Notes: a model not told the origin generated them from the sequence alone. Positions 34,658-44,497 are shown, counted from the first letter of the stretch. The stretch is DNA of 64,000 nt from Acidobacteriota bacterium (GCA_014584695.1 JACTMI010000036.1:159594-223593); one strand, 5' to 3'. Translations and numbers: made by a program.

Positions 34658-35649
34658 GGCTCGGCGGTCAGGCGCAGCGTGCCCGCGAGAACCGGCAGTC
34701 CGAGCAGTCCCAGCGCGGCCCAGGCGAACGGTTGGAAGTGTTCTCGATAGCGGATGTAGCGCTTGACCTGCAGGGGCGTCCGCTCGAGGCGGTCGATCTC
34801 GGCGAAGACGCCGGTGAGCGCGCGAGGATCGGTGGCGCGGAAGAACTTGCCGCCGGTTCGCTCGGCGATCCGCTCGAGCAGCGCCTCGTCGACTTCGACG
34901 TTCATCCTCACCCGGCGAATTTCCTGCCGGCCGGTGACCGGATCGCGCACCGGCACGGGGACCAGGACCTGTCCCTGTGTCCCGACGCCGACGGTGTAGA
35001 CCTTGATCCCGAGCCCTTGCGCCACCGCCGCCGCCGAGATCGGGTCGATCTCGCCGGCGTTGTTGACGCCGTCGGTCACCAGGATGATGACCCGCGACTT
35101 CGACGGGCTGTCCTTCAAGCGGCTCGCGGCGTTGGCGAGCGCGATGCCGATCGCGGTGCCGTCGGGGACCTGGTTCAGCTCGATCGCGGCGATCAGCTCG
35201 TCGAGCATCCGGCGGTCGGTGGTGAGCGGGGAGCGGGTCAACGCGGTGCCGCCGAACACGGTGATCCCGAGTCGGTCCGCCGGCCGCTGGGCGACGAACT
35301 CCCGCATCGCGCGCTTGGCGACCTCGAGCCGGTTGTGCGGCTGGAAGTCCTCGGCACCCATGCTGCCCGAGATGTCGATCGCGATCTGGATGTCGATGCC
35401 TTCGGTGGTCGCCTCCTCCCAGGCGTAGCCGAGCTGCGGCCGGGCGAGCGCGAGCACGAGGGCGACGAAGGCGAGGCAGCGGCAGTAGAAGGGCAGGTGC
35501 AGCCGCCACCGGCCCCGCGTCCTGCCCGGCAGGCGACTGACCGTGAGCGCGCCCTGACCGCCACGGCGGTGGTGGAGCCAGACCAGGACCGGCGCCACCG
35601 CCAAGCCGAGCAGCCAGAGCGGGCTCGCGAACTGCGGCAGCTGGCTCAT
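34654..35649 (-). CDS. VWA-domain membrane protein, BatA-like
   Basis: 331 residues. N-terminal helix FASPLWLLGLAVAPVLVWL and a second helix at about 55-70, then the VWA domain with metal site IDISGSMGAEDF and RVIILVTDGVNNAGEIDP. A C-terminal membrane segment ends the protein. A 4-base overlap joins it to both neighbours. Confidence 0.9.
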   Translation of the reverse strand: MSQLPQFASPLWLLGLAVAPVLVWLHHRRGGQGALTVSRLPGRTRGRWRLHLPFYCRCLAFVALVLALARPQLGYAWEEATTEGIDIQIAIDISGSMGAEDFQPHNRLEVAKRAMREFVAQRPADRLGITVFGGTALTRSPLTTDRRMLDELIAAIELNQVPDGTAIGIALANAASRLKDSPSKSRVIILVTDGVNNAGEIDPISAAAVAQGLGIKVYTVGVGTQGQVLVPVPVRDPVTGRQEIRRVRMNVEVDEALLERIAERTGGKFFRATDPRALTGVFAEIDRLERTPLQVKRYIRYREHFQPFAWAALGLLGLPVLAGTLRLTAEP

Positions 35650-36581
35650 GCCGCCCCCGCCGCTGCCGGCTCGGGCGGCCGCAGGTGAGCCTCGATCGCA
35701 GTGGCCAGGGCGAGCGCCTCCGCGCCTCGCCGCTCGAGCTCCTCGGACGACGTGCCGCGGCGGGCGAACTTGACCTGATCGGCCTCGCGCAGCAGTCGGA
35801 CGCCGCGTTGGATCCAGGTCGGGTCCAGGCGGCGGGAAGCGAGTTGTCGCTCGATCTCTCGGGTGGTCGACTCGACCGCCGGGAAGCCCAGCGTCCGGCC
35901 GAGGAATCGGCGGACCGCCACCGACAGCGCGCGGTGCCCGGCCACGAGGTCCTCCAGCGGCAGCGCGGCGAGCGCCGCCACCAGCTCGGGCAGGGGGGCG
36001 AGGTCGGCGGCGGCGGCGCTGCCGGCCTCACGGCCGCCGCTCCGGCGCGCGGCCCAAGCCGCCGCCAGGACCGCGGCCGCGAGCAGGCCGATCGCCCACA
36101 GCGCCGCGCTCGGTACCGGCAAGGCGCGCGGCGGCTCGGCGGGCAGCGGCGCCAGCGCTTCGGCTTCGGCGGGCAGCACCGATCGAACTTCGAGTCGAAG
36201 GCCGGCGGGGGTCGCCGCGGCCGCGTCCTCTCGGCCGTCCCAGCGCAGGCTCACGGGCGGCAGGGGGATCTCGCCGGTCCGGAACGCCGTCAGGCGGAGC
36301 TTCTGGACCAGGAGCTCGCCGCTCGGCGAGGGCCGGCGTTCGACCGCCCCCGCTTCGAGCACCTCGGCCTCGCCCCAGCCGCGGGTCCAGTCGGGAAACC
36401 GCGCCGCCCGAGCCGCGGCGGCGGGCAACTCGATCGACAGCGTGGCGGTCACGGGATCGCCGACGGTGATCGAGGCCGGCTCGAGCGTCACCGCGATTTC
36501 GGATCGCAGCGGGACCTCTTGTGCGGTCGCGGCACGGACCGCCAGAAGCAGGCCGAGCAGGATCGTCCTCGCGCGGCTCAA
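35646..36581 (-). CDS. BatD-like N-terminal domain protein with single membrane segment
   Basis: 311 residues. Signal peptide ending ATA, a beta-sandwich (about 25-135: IAVTLEPASITVGDPVTATL), one membrane helix (about 155-180: ALWAIGLLAAAVLAAAWAAR) and a cytoplasmic helical tail. The domain order resembles a short BatD or DUF4381-type protein, common between DUF58 and BatA genes. Exact function unknown. It overlaps both neighbours by four bases. Confidence 0.7.
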   Translation of the reverse strand: MSRARTILLGLLLAVRAATAQEVPLRSEIAVTLEPASITVGDPVTATLSIELPAAAARAARFPDWTRGWGEAEVLEAGAVERRPSPSGELLVQKLRLTAFRTGEIPLPPVSLRWDGREDAAAATPAGLRLEVRSVLPAEAEALAPLPAEPPRALPVPSAALWAIGLLAAAVLAAAWAARRSGGREAGSAAAADLAPLPELVAALAALPLEDLVAGHRALSVAVRRFLGRTLGFPAVESTTREIERQLASRRLDPTWIQRGVRLLREADQVKFARRGTSSEELERRGAEALALATAIEAHLRPPEPAAAGAA

Positions 36582-37513
36582 CGAGTCATCCTCCGTTTGC
36601 GGCGATCGAAGAACGCGACCAGCTCGGGCAGGTACGGCCGATCGGTCCGCAGCTCGACGCGATCGATTCCCAGACCGCTCGTGAGCTCGCGCAGACGCCG
36701 GCGCTCGGCGCGCGCGCGGGCGGTCTCGCCCGCGGCCGCCCGGCGGCCGTCGAACATCGCCACCACCCCCGTCTCGGCGTCTTCGAGCACCACCGGGCCC
36801 ACCGCTGGCAGCTCGACGTCCCGAGGGTCGAGCAGCTCGAGCACGACGACGTCGTGACGCGCCGCGGCCCGTTGCAGCGCCGAAACCGGGATCGCGCCGA
36901 CGAAATCGGAGATCAGGAACAGCACCGCGCGCTGGCGCAGGTTCGACAGCAGCTCGTGGAGAGAACGATCCAGGTCGGTGCGGCCGGCCGCGGGGCGCGC
37001 CAGCACCTCGTCGACCAGGCGGAGCACCTGATTGCGCCGCCGCTGCGGCGGCAGGAAGAGCTCGAGGCGGTCGCTCAGGAGCGCGGCGCCGACGCGGTCC
37101 TGGTTGCGCAGCGCCGCGAAGGCGAGCAGCGCCGAGATCTCCGCCGCGAGCTCGCGCTTCAGGATCGCGCGCGAGCCGAACCGCAGGCTGCCCGAGACGT
37201 CGACGGCGACGAACACCGTGAGGTCGCGCTCCTCGACGAACTGCTTGACGAAGGGCGTGCCCATGCGCGCCGTCCGGTTCCAGTCGATCGAGCGGACATC
37301 GTCTCCGGGTTGGTACGGGCGGACTTCCGAGAACTCCATGCCGCGGCCCCGGAACACCGAGTGATAGCTCCCCGCCACTCCCTGGTCGACCAGCCGCTTG
37401 GTGGAGATCTCGATCCGCCGGACCTTCTGCAGCAGATCGGCGGGCAGGGTCCGCGCGGCAGGCGTCCGCGGCCGCGCGGCGCGGGCGAAGCGCTCGCGGA
37501 GTCGGTCGAACAT
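36578..37513 (-). CDS. DUF58 domain protein
   Basis: 311 residues. The DUF58 core is clear: GSYHSVFRGRGMEFSEVRPY, PGDDVRSIDWNRTARMG, then a VWA-like VAVDVSGSLRFGS. There is no membrane segment. DUF58 proteins pair with MoxR ATPases and act in assembling or activating the VWA partners. The ATG at 37513 lies nine bases after the MoxR stop. Confidence 0.92.
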   Translation of the reverse strand: MFDRLRERFARAARPRTPAARTLPADLLQKVRRIEISTKRLVDQGVAGSYHSVFRGRGMEFSEVRPYQPGDDVRSIDWNRTARMGTPFVKQFVEERDLTVFVAVDVSGSLRFGSRAILKRELAAEISALLAFAALRNQDRVGAALLSDRLELFLPPQRRRNQVLRLVDEVLARPAAGRTDLDRSLHELLSNLRQRAVLFLISDFVGAIPVSALQRAAARHDVVVLELLDPRDVELPAVGPVVLEDAETGVVAMFDGRRAAAGETARARAERRRLRELTSGLGIDRVELRTDRPYLPELVAFFDRRKRRMTR

Positions 37514-37521
37514 GGAGCGTC

Positions 37522-38511
37522 TCAGGGCACCGGCACGCGCTCGAGCAGACGCTCCACCAGGTCGTCGCTGGTCAGATTCTGAGCTTCCGCTTCGTAAGTC
37601 GGGACGATGCGGTGGCGCAGGACGTCGGCGGCGATCTCCTTGACGTCCTCGGGGATCACGTAGCCGCGCCCGGCGAGGAGCGCGGAGGCCTTGGCAGCGC
37701 GCGCCAGGAACAGCGTTGCCCGTGGCGAGGCGCCGAAGCCGATCAGCGGCGCGAGGTCTTTCATGCCGGCGCCGCCGGGATCGCGCGAGGCGAGCACCAG
37801 GTCGAGCACGTAGCCGCGCAGCTTGGCGTCGAGGTAGACGCCGTCGCAAGCCGCCCGCAGCGCCGCCAGCCGCTCGCGGTCGAGCACCGGGCGGACGTCG
37901 AGGTCGCGCTCCACCAGCATCCGCTCCAGGATCTCCCCTTCCTCGGCGCGCGACGGGTAACGGAGGCGCAGCTTCATCAGGAAGCGGTCGACCTGCGCCT
38001 CGGCGAGCGGATAGGTCCCTTCCTGCTCGATCGGATTCTGCGTCGCGAGCACCAGGAAGGGATCGAGCAGAAGGTAGGTCGTGTCGCCGAGGGTGACCTG
38101 CTTCTCCTCCATCGCCTCGAGCAGCGCCGACTGGACCTTGGCCGGGGCGCGATTGATCTCGTCGGCGAGCAGGACGTGGGTGAAGACCGGCCCCTTGCGC
38201 GGCTCGAACTCGCCGCGCTTGGGGTCGAAGATCAGCGTGCCGACCAGGTCCGCGGGCAGCAGGTCGGGGGTGAACTGGATCCGCTTGAAGTCGATCGCGA
38301 GCGTGCGGGCGAGGGTCTTGACCGCCAGTGTCTTGGCCAATCCGGGGACGCCCTCGATCAGCATGTGTCCGCGCGCGAGCAGCCCGATCAGGAGCCGCTC
38401 GATCAGGTAGTCCTGGCCGACGATCACCTTGCGGATCTCGGCTTCGACCTGGCGCAGGGCGAGCGCCTCGCGCTCGACGGACGGGGGCGACGGCAGAGTC
38501 ATCGGTTCCAT
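37522..38511 (-). CDS. MoxR-family AAA+ ATPase
   Basis: 329 residues. Walker A GVPGLAKT, Walker B LLADEINRAP, sensor region LATQNPIEQEGTYPLAEAQ with the arginine-containing DRFLMKL following. First gene of the MoxR-DUF58-Bat operon on the minus strand; it is probably a chaperone that remodels the VWA proteins. The frame begins ATGGAACCGATG, with the second ATG four codons later. Confidence 0.94.
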   Translation of the reverse strand: MEPMTLPSPPSVEREALALRQVEAEIRKVIVGQDYLIERLLIGLLARGHMLIEGVPGLAKTLAVKTLARTLAIDFKRIQFTPDLLPADLVGTLIFDPKRGEFEPRKGPVFTHVLLADEINRAPAKVQSALLEAMEEKQVTLGDTTYLLLDPFLVLATQNPIEQEGTYPLAEAQVDRFLMKLRLRYPSRAEEGEILERMLVERDLDVRPVLDRERLAALRAACDGVYLDAKLRGYVLDLVLASRDPGGAGMKDLAPLIGFGASPRATLFLARAAKASALLAGRGYVIPEDVKEIAADVLRHRIVPTYEAEAQNLTSDDLVERLLERVPVP

Positions 38512-38725
38512 TGCGGCATCTCCGGTCGGCGAGGCTGCAAGTCGAGTGCCATGAAATAGCTACGAGAGATCGCCCGGCGCGGCGCGGACAGCTGCTGCGG
38601 GCGCCCGATCCTACGGCGGATCCACCGCGGCGACCAACCCGGCGCCGGGCTGCCGGCCGGAGTCGGGCACGCCGGCGGAACGGGGACGGCGGGGGCTATG
38701 CCAATATGGCTGCGGAGATCGTCAT

Positions 38726-39592
38726 CTGAATCCCCGCGCCCGCGATCGACCGGCCCTGCGCAAGGCGCTGGGGCAGCACCACCTCCGGGAGGGCCGCCTC
38801 TGCGGCCCCCTGCTCGAGTTCCTGGCGCCGGAGGGGCGGCGGGTGATCGAGATCGGCCCGGGCGGCGGAGTGCTGACCCGGGAGTTGCTCGCGGCCGGGG
38901 CCGGAGTCGACGCCGTGGAGCTCGACCCGGAGTGGGCCTTTCGGTTGCGCTCGCGGGTTCGCCACCCGGAGCTCGCGGTCGCGGTGGCCGACGCCCTCGA
39001 TCTCGCCTGGGAGCGGCTGTCGGAGCCGGTCCTGGTGGCCGGCAACCTGCCCTATCGGATCGGCACCGCGTTGCTCGAGCGCCTGCTGGCCCGTGCCAGC
39101 GCGGTGCCGCGTGCCGCCTTCCTGCTGCAGCGGGAGGTGGTCGAGCGCATCGTGGCGCGCCCCGGCGAGAGCGACTACGGCGCGCTTTCCGTGCTGGTCG
39201 CGGCGCGCGCGGAGGCGCGCCTGCTGGGCATCGTCCGGCCCGGCGCGTTCGTGCCCCCGCCGAAAGTCGACAGCGCGTTCGTCGGCCTCGACATGGCCCG
39301 GCCAGTCGTACCGCTCGAGCGGTTCCCGGCCCTCGCCGGCTTGGCGCGCCTGGCCTTCTCCCAGCGGCGCAAGACGCTGCGCAACGCCCTCGCCTCGGCC
39401 TGGGGCCGGTCCGGCGCGGAGGCCGCCCTCTCCGAGCTCGGATGGGGGCCGCGAACGCGCGCCGAGGAGCTCGATCTGCGGGCCTTCCTGAAGCTGCTCG
39501 AGGCCGCGGATCGGCTGGCGCTGCCAGCGGCGCGCACGGCCTCCCATGGTCTCGGGACGGCGCTCGGGTCCGAGCCCGATGGTAGGATGTAA
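38726..39592 (+). CDS. rsmA: 16S rRNA dimethyladenosine transferase RsmA/KsgA
   Basis: About 288 residues. Family opening KALGQHHL (usually GQNFL), SAM motif IEIGPGGGVLTRELL, catalytic NLPYRIG (NLPY), and FVPPPKVDSAFV. The first ATG or GTG in frame is at 38843 or just before and would remove the conserved opening, so I place the start at CTG 38726 with GGAGAT nine bases upstream. It dimethylates two adjacent adenines near the 16S 3' end. It is divergent from the MoxR operon, with about 210 bases between. Confidence 0.85.
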   Translation: MNPRARDRPALRKALGQHHLREGRLCGPLLEFLAPEGRRVIEIGPGGGVLTRELLAAGAGVDAVELDPEWAFRLRSRVRHPELAVAVADALDLAWERLSEPVLVAGNLPYRIGTALLERLLARASAVPRAAFLLQREVVERIVARPGESDYGALSVLVAARAEARLLGIVRPGAFVPPPKVDSAFVGLDMARPVVPLERFPALAGLARLAFSQRRKTLRNALASAWGRSGAEAALSELGWGPRTRAEELDLRAFLKLLEAADRLALPAARTASHGLGTALGSEPDGRM

Positions 39593-39616
39593 GTTGCTGA
39601 TGGACAGAGAGATCCG

Positions 39617-42046
39617 TTGAGCGAACCGCGTCTCGATCCGCCGCGCGTCGAGATCTCGCCGGCCAAGGGGAGCGAGATCGTGGGGCTGCTCTTCGCCGCC
39701 GCGGCGCTGCTGTCGGCGGCCTCGTTGGCGAGCTTTCACGCCGACGACCCGAGCTTCCTTCACCAGACCAGTGGACCGGCGGCCCTGGCGCGCAACTGGA
39801 TCGGCAATATCGGCGCCGAGGTGGCGGCGGCCGGTTTCGCCCTGATCGGTTGGACGGCGCTGCTGGTGCCGCTCTGGCTGGCGGCGCTCGCGTGGCGCCG
39901 CTTGCGCCCGCGGGCGAGGCCCCGGATCGTCGGACGGGGTCTCGGTCTGGTCCTGGTGTTCGCGACCCTGCCCGCGCTTTCCCAGCTCCTGCTGCCCCGA
40001 CTCGCCTGGCGCGGAATCGAGGTCGACTCGGGCGGGGCCTGGGGTGTTGTCGTGGGTGCCGGCCTCGCCGGCCGGATGAACCTCGCCGGCGCGCTGGTCG
40101 TGGTCGCGGCGCTGTTCGTGGTCGGTCTCGCGCTGCTCGTCCAGACCAGCCTCGGCGAGATCCTGGCGCGCTGGCGGCGGCGCCTCGCCCACGCCGGCGA
40201 GAGCTGGCGCCTGGCTCGCGCCCGCCGCCGCGAGCGCCGGGAGAAGGCGCGCGCCAGACGGCGGGTGGTGGTCAAGCATCTGCAGCGGGTCACCGAGGAG
40301 CGCGAGGAAAAGAGCCGTCGCCTGGAGCGTCTGGCGGCGCCGCCGCCGCCACTCGGTGGCGCCGAGGCCGAGAGCGGCGAGGATGCGGCCGGCCGGCTCG
40401 ACCTGCCGATGCGCGTGGCGGAGCGCAGCGGCGAGCCGGCGTTCGCGGTGCGCCGAGTGGCGCCGGGGAGCGGCGCGTTGGCGGGGCGGGCCGAGAAGCG
40501 GAGCGCCGCGCCACCGGCGCCGGCGGTGCCGCAGCAGGAATTCACCTTCGTCGAGGAGCTGCCGGAGGCGCCGTTGCCGCCGCTCTCGCTGCTCGAGACC
40601 GGCGCGGATCGGCCGGCCGTCGACGAGGACCAGCTCATCCGGGTGGGCGAGGCGATCCGCGCCCGCTGCGCCGAGTTCGGGGTCGAAGGGACGATCGAGG
40701 GCGCCAGCCCCGGGCCGGTGATCACCGTCTTCGAGTTCCAGCCCGCGCCGGGGGTCAAGGTCAGCCAGATCGTCAACCTCCAGGACGATCTGGCGCTCGC
40801 GTTGCGCGCCGAGTCGGTGCGCATCGAGCGCATTCCGGGGCGCTCGACGCTCGGCATCGAAGTACCCAACGTCAAGCGGGCGACCATCCGGCTCGGCGAG
40901 ATGCTCGCCCACGAGCGCTTCCGCCAGTCCCCGTCGGTGCTGACGGTGGCGATCGGCAAGACCATCCACGGCGAGCCCTACTTCGCCGATCTCGCGACCA
41001 TGCCGCACCTGCTGATCGCCGGCGCCACCGGGTCGGGCAAGTCGATCGGCCTCCAGAGCCTCATCACCTCGATCCTCTACCGCGCCACGCGCGACCAGGT
41101 GCAGTTCATCTTCATCGATCCGAAGCGGATCGAGCTCGGCGCCTACGCCGACATCCCGCACCTCAAGACCGAAGTGGTGGTGGAGCCCAAGAAAGCCGCC
41201 AACGCGCTGCGCTGGGCCGTCGCCGAGATGGAACGGCGCTACCGCCTCCTGGCGGAGGTCCACGTGCGCTCGATCGACTTCTACAACCGGGCGATCCGGG
41301 ACCCGGAGACCCGTCACCGTCTGTCGCTGTCCGAAGGCGAGCGCGAGTTCAAGAGCGAGGACTTCAAGCCGCTGCCGTACTACGTGATCGTGATCGACGA
41401 GCTCGCCGACCTGATGATGGTCGCCTCGGCCGAGGTGGAGACCGCGATCGCGCGGCTCGCCCAGATGGCGCGCGCGGTCGGCATCCACCTCATCGTGGCC
41501 ACGCAGCGTCCGTCGGTCGACATCCTGACCGGAACGATCAAGGCCAATTTTCCGACCCGCATCTCCTTCGCCACCGCCTCTCGTCACGATTCGCGGACGA
41601 TCCTCGATCAGGTCGGCTCGGAGAAACTGCTGGGCAAGGGCGACATGCTGTACATGCCTCCCGGCAGCTCGCGCACCATCCGGCTGCACGGACCCTACGT
41701 CTCGGAGCAGGAGACGGCGGCGCTGGTGCGCTGGTTGAAGAAACTCGGCCGGCCGGAGCTCGATCCCGCGGTGCTCGCGGGGCCGCCCGAGGGCGAGAGT
41801 GGCGACGAAGCGGCGGCCATCGACGACGACCTGTTCGAGGAGGTCGCCCGCCTGGTCGTGCGCGAACGGCAGGCCTCGGCTTCCTTCCTGCAGCGACGAA
41901 TGCGGGTGGGATTCTCGCGCGCCGCCCGGCTGGTCGACATCCTGGAGCGCGAGGGAATCGTGGGGCCGGCCCAAGGCTCCAAGCCGCGCGACATCCTGGT
42001 TCCGCCCGACTACTTCGACGAAATCGACCGCACGCGATCGGACTGA
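39617..42046 (+). CDS. ftsK: FtsK/SpoIIIE DNA translocase
   Basis: 809 residues. Four membrane segments in the first 180 residues, then a charged coiled linker (RARRRVVVKHLQRVTEER), then the motor. Walker A GATGSGKS lies near 469-476 and Walker B VIVIDELADLMM near 590. The gamma winged-helix (QASASFLQRRMRVGFSRAARL) ends the protein. It pumps chromosome ends through the division septum. It starts at TTG 39617, with GAGAG six bases upstream. Confidence 0.94.
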   Translation: MSEPRLDPPRVEISPAKGSEIVGLLFAAAALLSAASLASFHADDPSFLHQTSGPAALARNWIGNIGAEVAAAGFALIGWTALLVPLWLAALAWRRLRPRARPRIVGRGLGLVLVFATLPALSQLLLPRLAWRGIEVDSGGAWGVVVGAGLAGRMNLAGALVVVAALFVVGLALLVQTSLGEILARWRRRLAHAGESWRLARARRRERREKARARRRVVVKHLQRVTEEREEKSRRLERLAAPPPPLGGAEAESGEDAAGRLDLPMRVAERSGEPAFAVRRVAPGSGALAGRAEKRSAAPPAPAVPQQEFTFVEELPEAPLPPLSLLETGADRPAVDEDQLIRVGEAIRARCAEFGVEGTIEGASPGPVITVFEFQPAPGVKVSQIVNLQDDLALALRAESVRIERIPGRSTLGIEVPNVKRATIRLGEMLAHERFRQSPSVLTVAIGKTIHGEPYFADLATMPHLLIAGATGSGKSIGLQSLITSILYRATRDQVQFIFIDPKRIELGAYADIPHLKTEVVVEPKKAANALRWAVAEMERRYRLLAEVHVRSIDFYNRAIRDPETRHRLSLSEGEREFKSEDFKPLPYYVIVIDELADLMMVASAEVETAIARLAQMARAVGIHLIVATQRPSVDILTGTIKANFPTRISFATASRHDSRTILDQVGSEKLLGKGDMLYMPPGSSRTIRLHGPYVSEQETAALVRWLKKLGRPELDPAVLAGPPEGESGDEAAAIDDDLFEEVARLVVRERQASASFLQRRMRVGFSRAARLVDILEREGIVGPAQGSKPRDILVPPDYFDEIDRTRSD

Positions 42047-42103
42047 CGCCCGTCGCGCCGGCGCAGCCCTGGGCAGAGTGATTCGGCCTGTTACCATTTC
42101 GCC

Positions 42104-43048
42104 GTGCCCGCGCTCGAACGTCTGATCTTCTTCGGCACTCCGACCTTCGCCGTACCGAGTCTGGAAGGCCTGGTGGCCGCCGGCAGGCCGCCGCGGCTGG
42201 TGGTGACTCGACCCGCGCGCCCGGTCGGACGCGGAGGTCGGCTCACCGAGCCGCCGGTCGCCGAGCGCGCGCGGGCGCTCGGCCTGGAGGTAGCGCAGCC
42301 GGCGCGCGTGCGCGACCCGCAGTTCCTGGACCTCTTGCGGCCGCTCGCTCCCGATCTCGCGATCGTGGTCGCCTTCGGCCAGATCTTTCCGCGCGAGCTG
42401 CTGGCGCTGCCCAGGCTCGGCTGCGTCAACCTGCACGCTTCGCTGCTGCCCCGTTGGCGCGGCGCCGCGCCGATCGCTGCGGCGATCGAGGCAGGAGACG
42501 CCGAAACTGGCGTCACCACCCAACGGATGGAAGAGGGCCTCGACAGCGGGCCGGTGTTGGGCGAGCGGCGGACGGCGATCTTCCCGGAGGAGACGGCGGG
42601 TGAGCTCGGGGCCCGCTTGGCCCAGCTGGGCGCCGAGCTGCTGCTCGAGACCGTCGCGGCGCTCGAGCTCGGCACCGCGGTCGAGCGACCTCAAGACGAC
42701 CAGGCCGCGACCTATGCCGGCAAGCTGCTCGGACCCGCTCCGCTCGACCTCGAGCGGACCGCGGCCGAGCTCTCCCGGCTGGTCCGGTCCCGATCGCCGG
42801 AGCCGGGGGCGACTGTGACCGTCGCCGGTGAGCCGGTGCGAGTCATCGCGGCGCGGGAAGCGACGGGCCCCCGCGGCGTCGACGCGCCCCCGGGCTTGGT
42901 GCTCGGCATCGCCGGGCCGGCTCTGCAGGTGGCGGTGGGAGGCGGCAGCGTGCTCTCGCTCGAACGGGTCCAGCGGCCCGGCCGGGCGGTGGTCTCGGGG
43001 CGTGACTTCGCCAACGGCGCTCGACTGACCGCTGGGAGCGCGCTCTGA
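42104..43048 (+). CDS. fmt: Methionyl-tRNA formyltransferase
   Basis: 314 residues. IFFGTPTFAVPSLEGL at the N-terminus, the formyl-donor site VNLHASLLPRWRGAAPI, and TGVTTQRMEEGLDSGPVL. It formylates initiator Met-tRNA. The C-terminal OB-like domain is somewhat short. The start is GTG at 42104. No peptide deformylase gene is adjacent, though def-fmt pairs are common. Confidence 0.94.
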   Translation: MPALERLIFFGTPTFAVPSLEGLVAAGRPPRLVVTRPARPVGRGGRLTEPPVAERARALGLEVAQPARVRDPQFLDLLRPLAPDLAIVVAFGQIFPRELLALPRLGCVNLHASLLPRWRGAAPIAAAIEAGDAETGVTTQRMEEGLDSGPVLGERRTAIFPEETAGELGARLAQLGAELLLETVAALELGTAVERPQDDQAATYAGKLLGPAPLDLERTAAELSRLVRSRSPEPGATVTVAGEPVRVIAAREATGPRGVDAPPGLVLGIAGPALQVAVGGGSVLSLERVQRPGRAVVSGRDFANGARLTAGSAL

Positions 43049-43067
43049 TGAAGCGACCTGCAGGAGC

Positions 43068-44465
43068 ATGAGCCGCCGCGGATCTTCCGCGCCGTCCGAC
43101 GGCCGACCACCGGGCCGGCGCGCCGAATCGAGGCGGGCCGGGGCGGACAGCGTCCGCGCGGTCGCGGCCTGGATCGTCGAACGGACGCTCGCCTCGCGAG
43201 CTCCGGCCGAGTCCTTCCTGGCCGCGGCGGCCGAGCGCTTCGACGAGCGTGACCAGCGACTCCTGAGGGAGCTCTCGCTCGGCACGCTGCGCTGGCTCCG
43301 CCGCCTCGACCAGGTCATCGCCGCGGCCGCCGCGCGCCGCTTCGAGGAGATCCAGGTCGAGCTGCGGACGGTGCTCCGCGTGGCCGTGTTCCAGATGCTG
43401 TTCCTCGATCGCGTGCCCGCGCACGCGGCGGTTTCCGAGGCGGTCGACCAAGCCCACCAGCGCAGCCATCGCGGCGGCGCGGGCTTCGTCAACGCCGTCC
43501 TCCGGCGCATCGCCCGCGAGCCGAGCCTCGCGGCTTGGCCGGTCGACGAGACCGATCCGGTCCGGCGCCTGGCGATCGACAAGAGCCATCCGGACGCGCT
43601 GGTCGCGCGCTGGCTGGCGCGCTTCGGCGAGACCGCCACCGCGCGGCTGCTCGACGCCAACAACCGGCCGCGGCCGCTCCATCTGCTCGCTTTTCGCGAT
43701 CGCGGCGGCAGGGAGTTGGTGGCCGAGCAGCTGATCGACGAAGGAATCGAGGTCGAGCCGAGCCGCCTGTCGCCGGTCGGGCTGACGGTTCGGGACGGCA
43801 ATCCGTTCGCCACCAGGGCGTTCGCGCGCGGCGCCTTCTACGTGCAGGACGAGGCGAGCCAGGCAGCGGCGTTCGTGCCGCCGCCGCGCGCCGGCGAGCG
43901 AGTGCTCGACGCCGCGGCGGCGCCGGGCGGCAAGGGGCTGGCGCTCGAGGCGCTAGAGCCCGCGATCGAGCTGGTCGCCGCCGACCTCTCACCGGCGCGG
44001 CTGGCGACGCTGGCGGAGAACGGGCGACGGCTCTCGCGCCCTCTCCGGCTGGTGTGCGCCGATGCGGCGGCGCCACCCTGGGCGCAGCGCTTCGACCGGG
44101 TGATCCTCGACGCGCCCTGCTCCGGCACGGGCACGCTGCGCAAGCATCCCGAATTGAAGTGGCGCTGGAGCGAAGTCGAATTGCACCGGTTGGCCGAGCA
44201 GGCCGAACGGCTGCTCGAGAGCGCCGCGGCGGCGGTTGCTCCCGGGGGCTGGCTGTGCGCCATCACCTGCTCGCTCGAACCGGAAGAGAACGAGAGCGTC
44301 GGCGCGGCCTTGCTCGCGCGGCACCCGGAGTTCTCGCCGGTCGATCTCGCGCCGCTGGTCGATCCGAGTGTCGCCTTCGCCGTCGCCGGGCCGGGCCTGT
44401 GGCGGTTGATCACGGACGCCGACCACGACGGTTTCAGCGTCCAAGTGTTCCACCGCGAGCGCTGA
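43068..44465 (+). CDS. rsmB: 16S rRNA (cytosine-967-C5)-methyltransferase RsmB
   Basis: 465 residues. An N-terminal NusB-like RNA-binding domain (about 25-165) precedes the SAM domain. Key motifs are VLDAAAAPGGKGLAL, ILDAPCSGTGTLRKHPELKW (motif IV, PCSG) and ITCSLEPEENE (motif VI cysteine). The Arg-rich first 25 residues are unusual. The ATG at 43068 has CAGGAG upstream. Confidence 0.92.
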   Translation: MSRRGSSAPSDGRPPGRRAESRRAGADSVRAVAAWIVERTLASRAPAESFLAAAAERFDERDQRLLRELSLGTLRWLRRLDQVIAAAAARRFEEIQVELRTVLRVAVFQMLFLDRVPAHAAVSEAVDQAHQRSHRGGAGFVNAVLRRIAREPSLAAWPVDETDPVRRLAIDKSHPDALVARWLARFGETATARLLDANNRPRPLHLLAFRDRGGRELVAEQLIDEGIEVEPSRLSPVGLTVRDGNPFATRAFARGAFYVQDEASQAAAFVPPPRAGERVLDAAAAPGGKGLALEALEPAIELVAADLSPARLATLAENGRRLSRPLRLVCADAAAPPWAQRFDRVILDAPCSGTGTLRKHPELKWRWSEVELHRLAEQAERLLESAAAAVAPGGWLCAITCSLEPEENESVGAALLARHPEFSPVDLAPLVDPSVAFAVAGPGLWRLITDADHDGFSVQVFHRER

Positions 44466-44497
44466 TCTGGAAGGCGCGAAGGGCGCGGAAGCCCTTA

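Noticed and set aside
38696..43813. A very long open frame (about 1700 codons) on the minus strand
   Set aside because: It runs antisense to rsmA, ftsK, fmt and rsmB, which are all clear genes. Its product is Arg/Gln/His-rich without domains, a common by-product of high GC.
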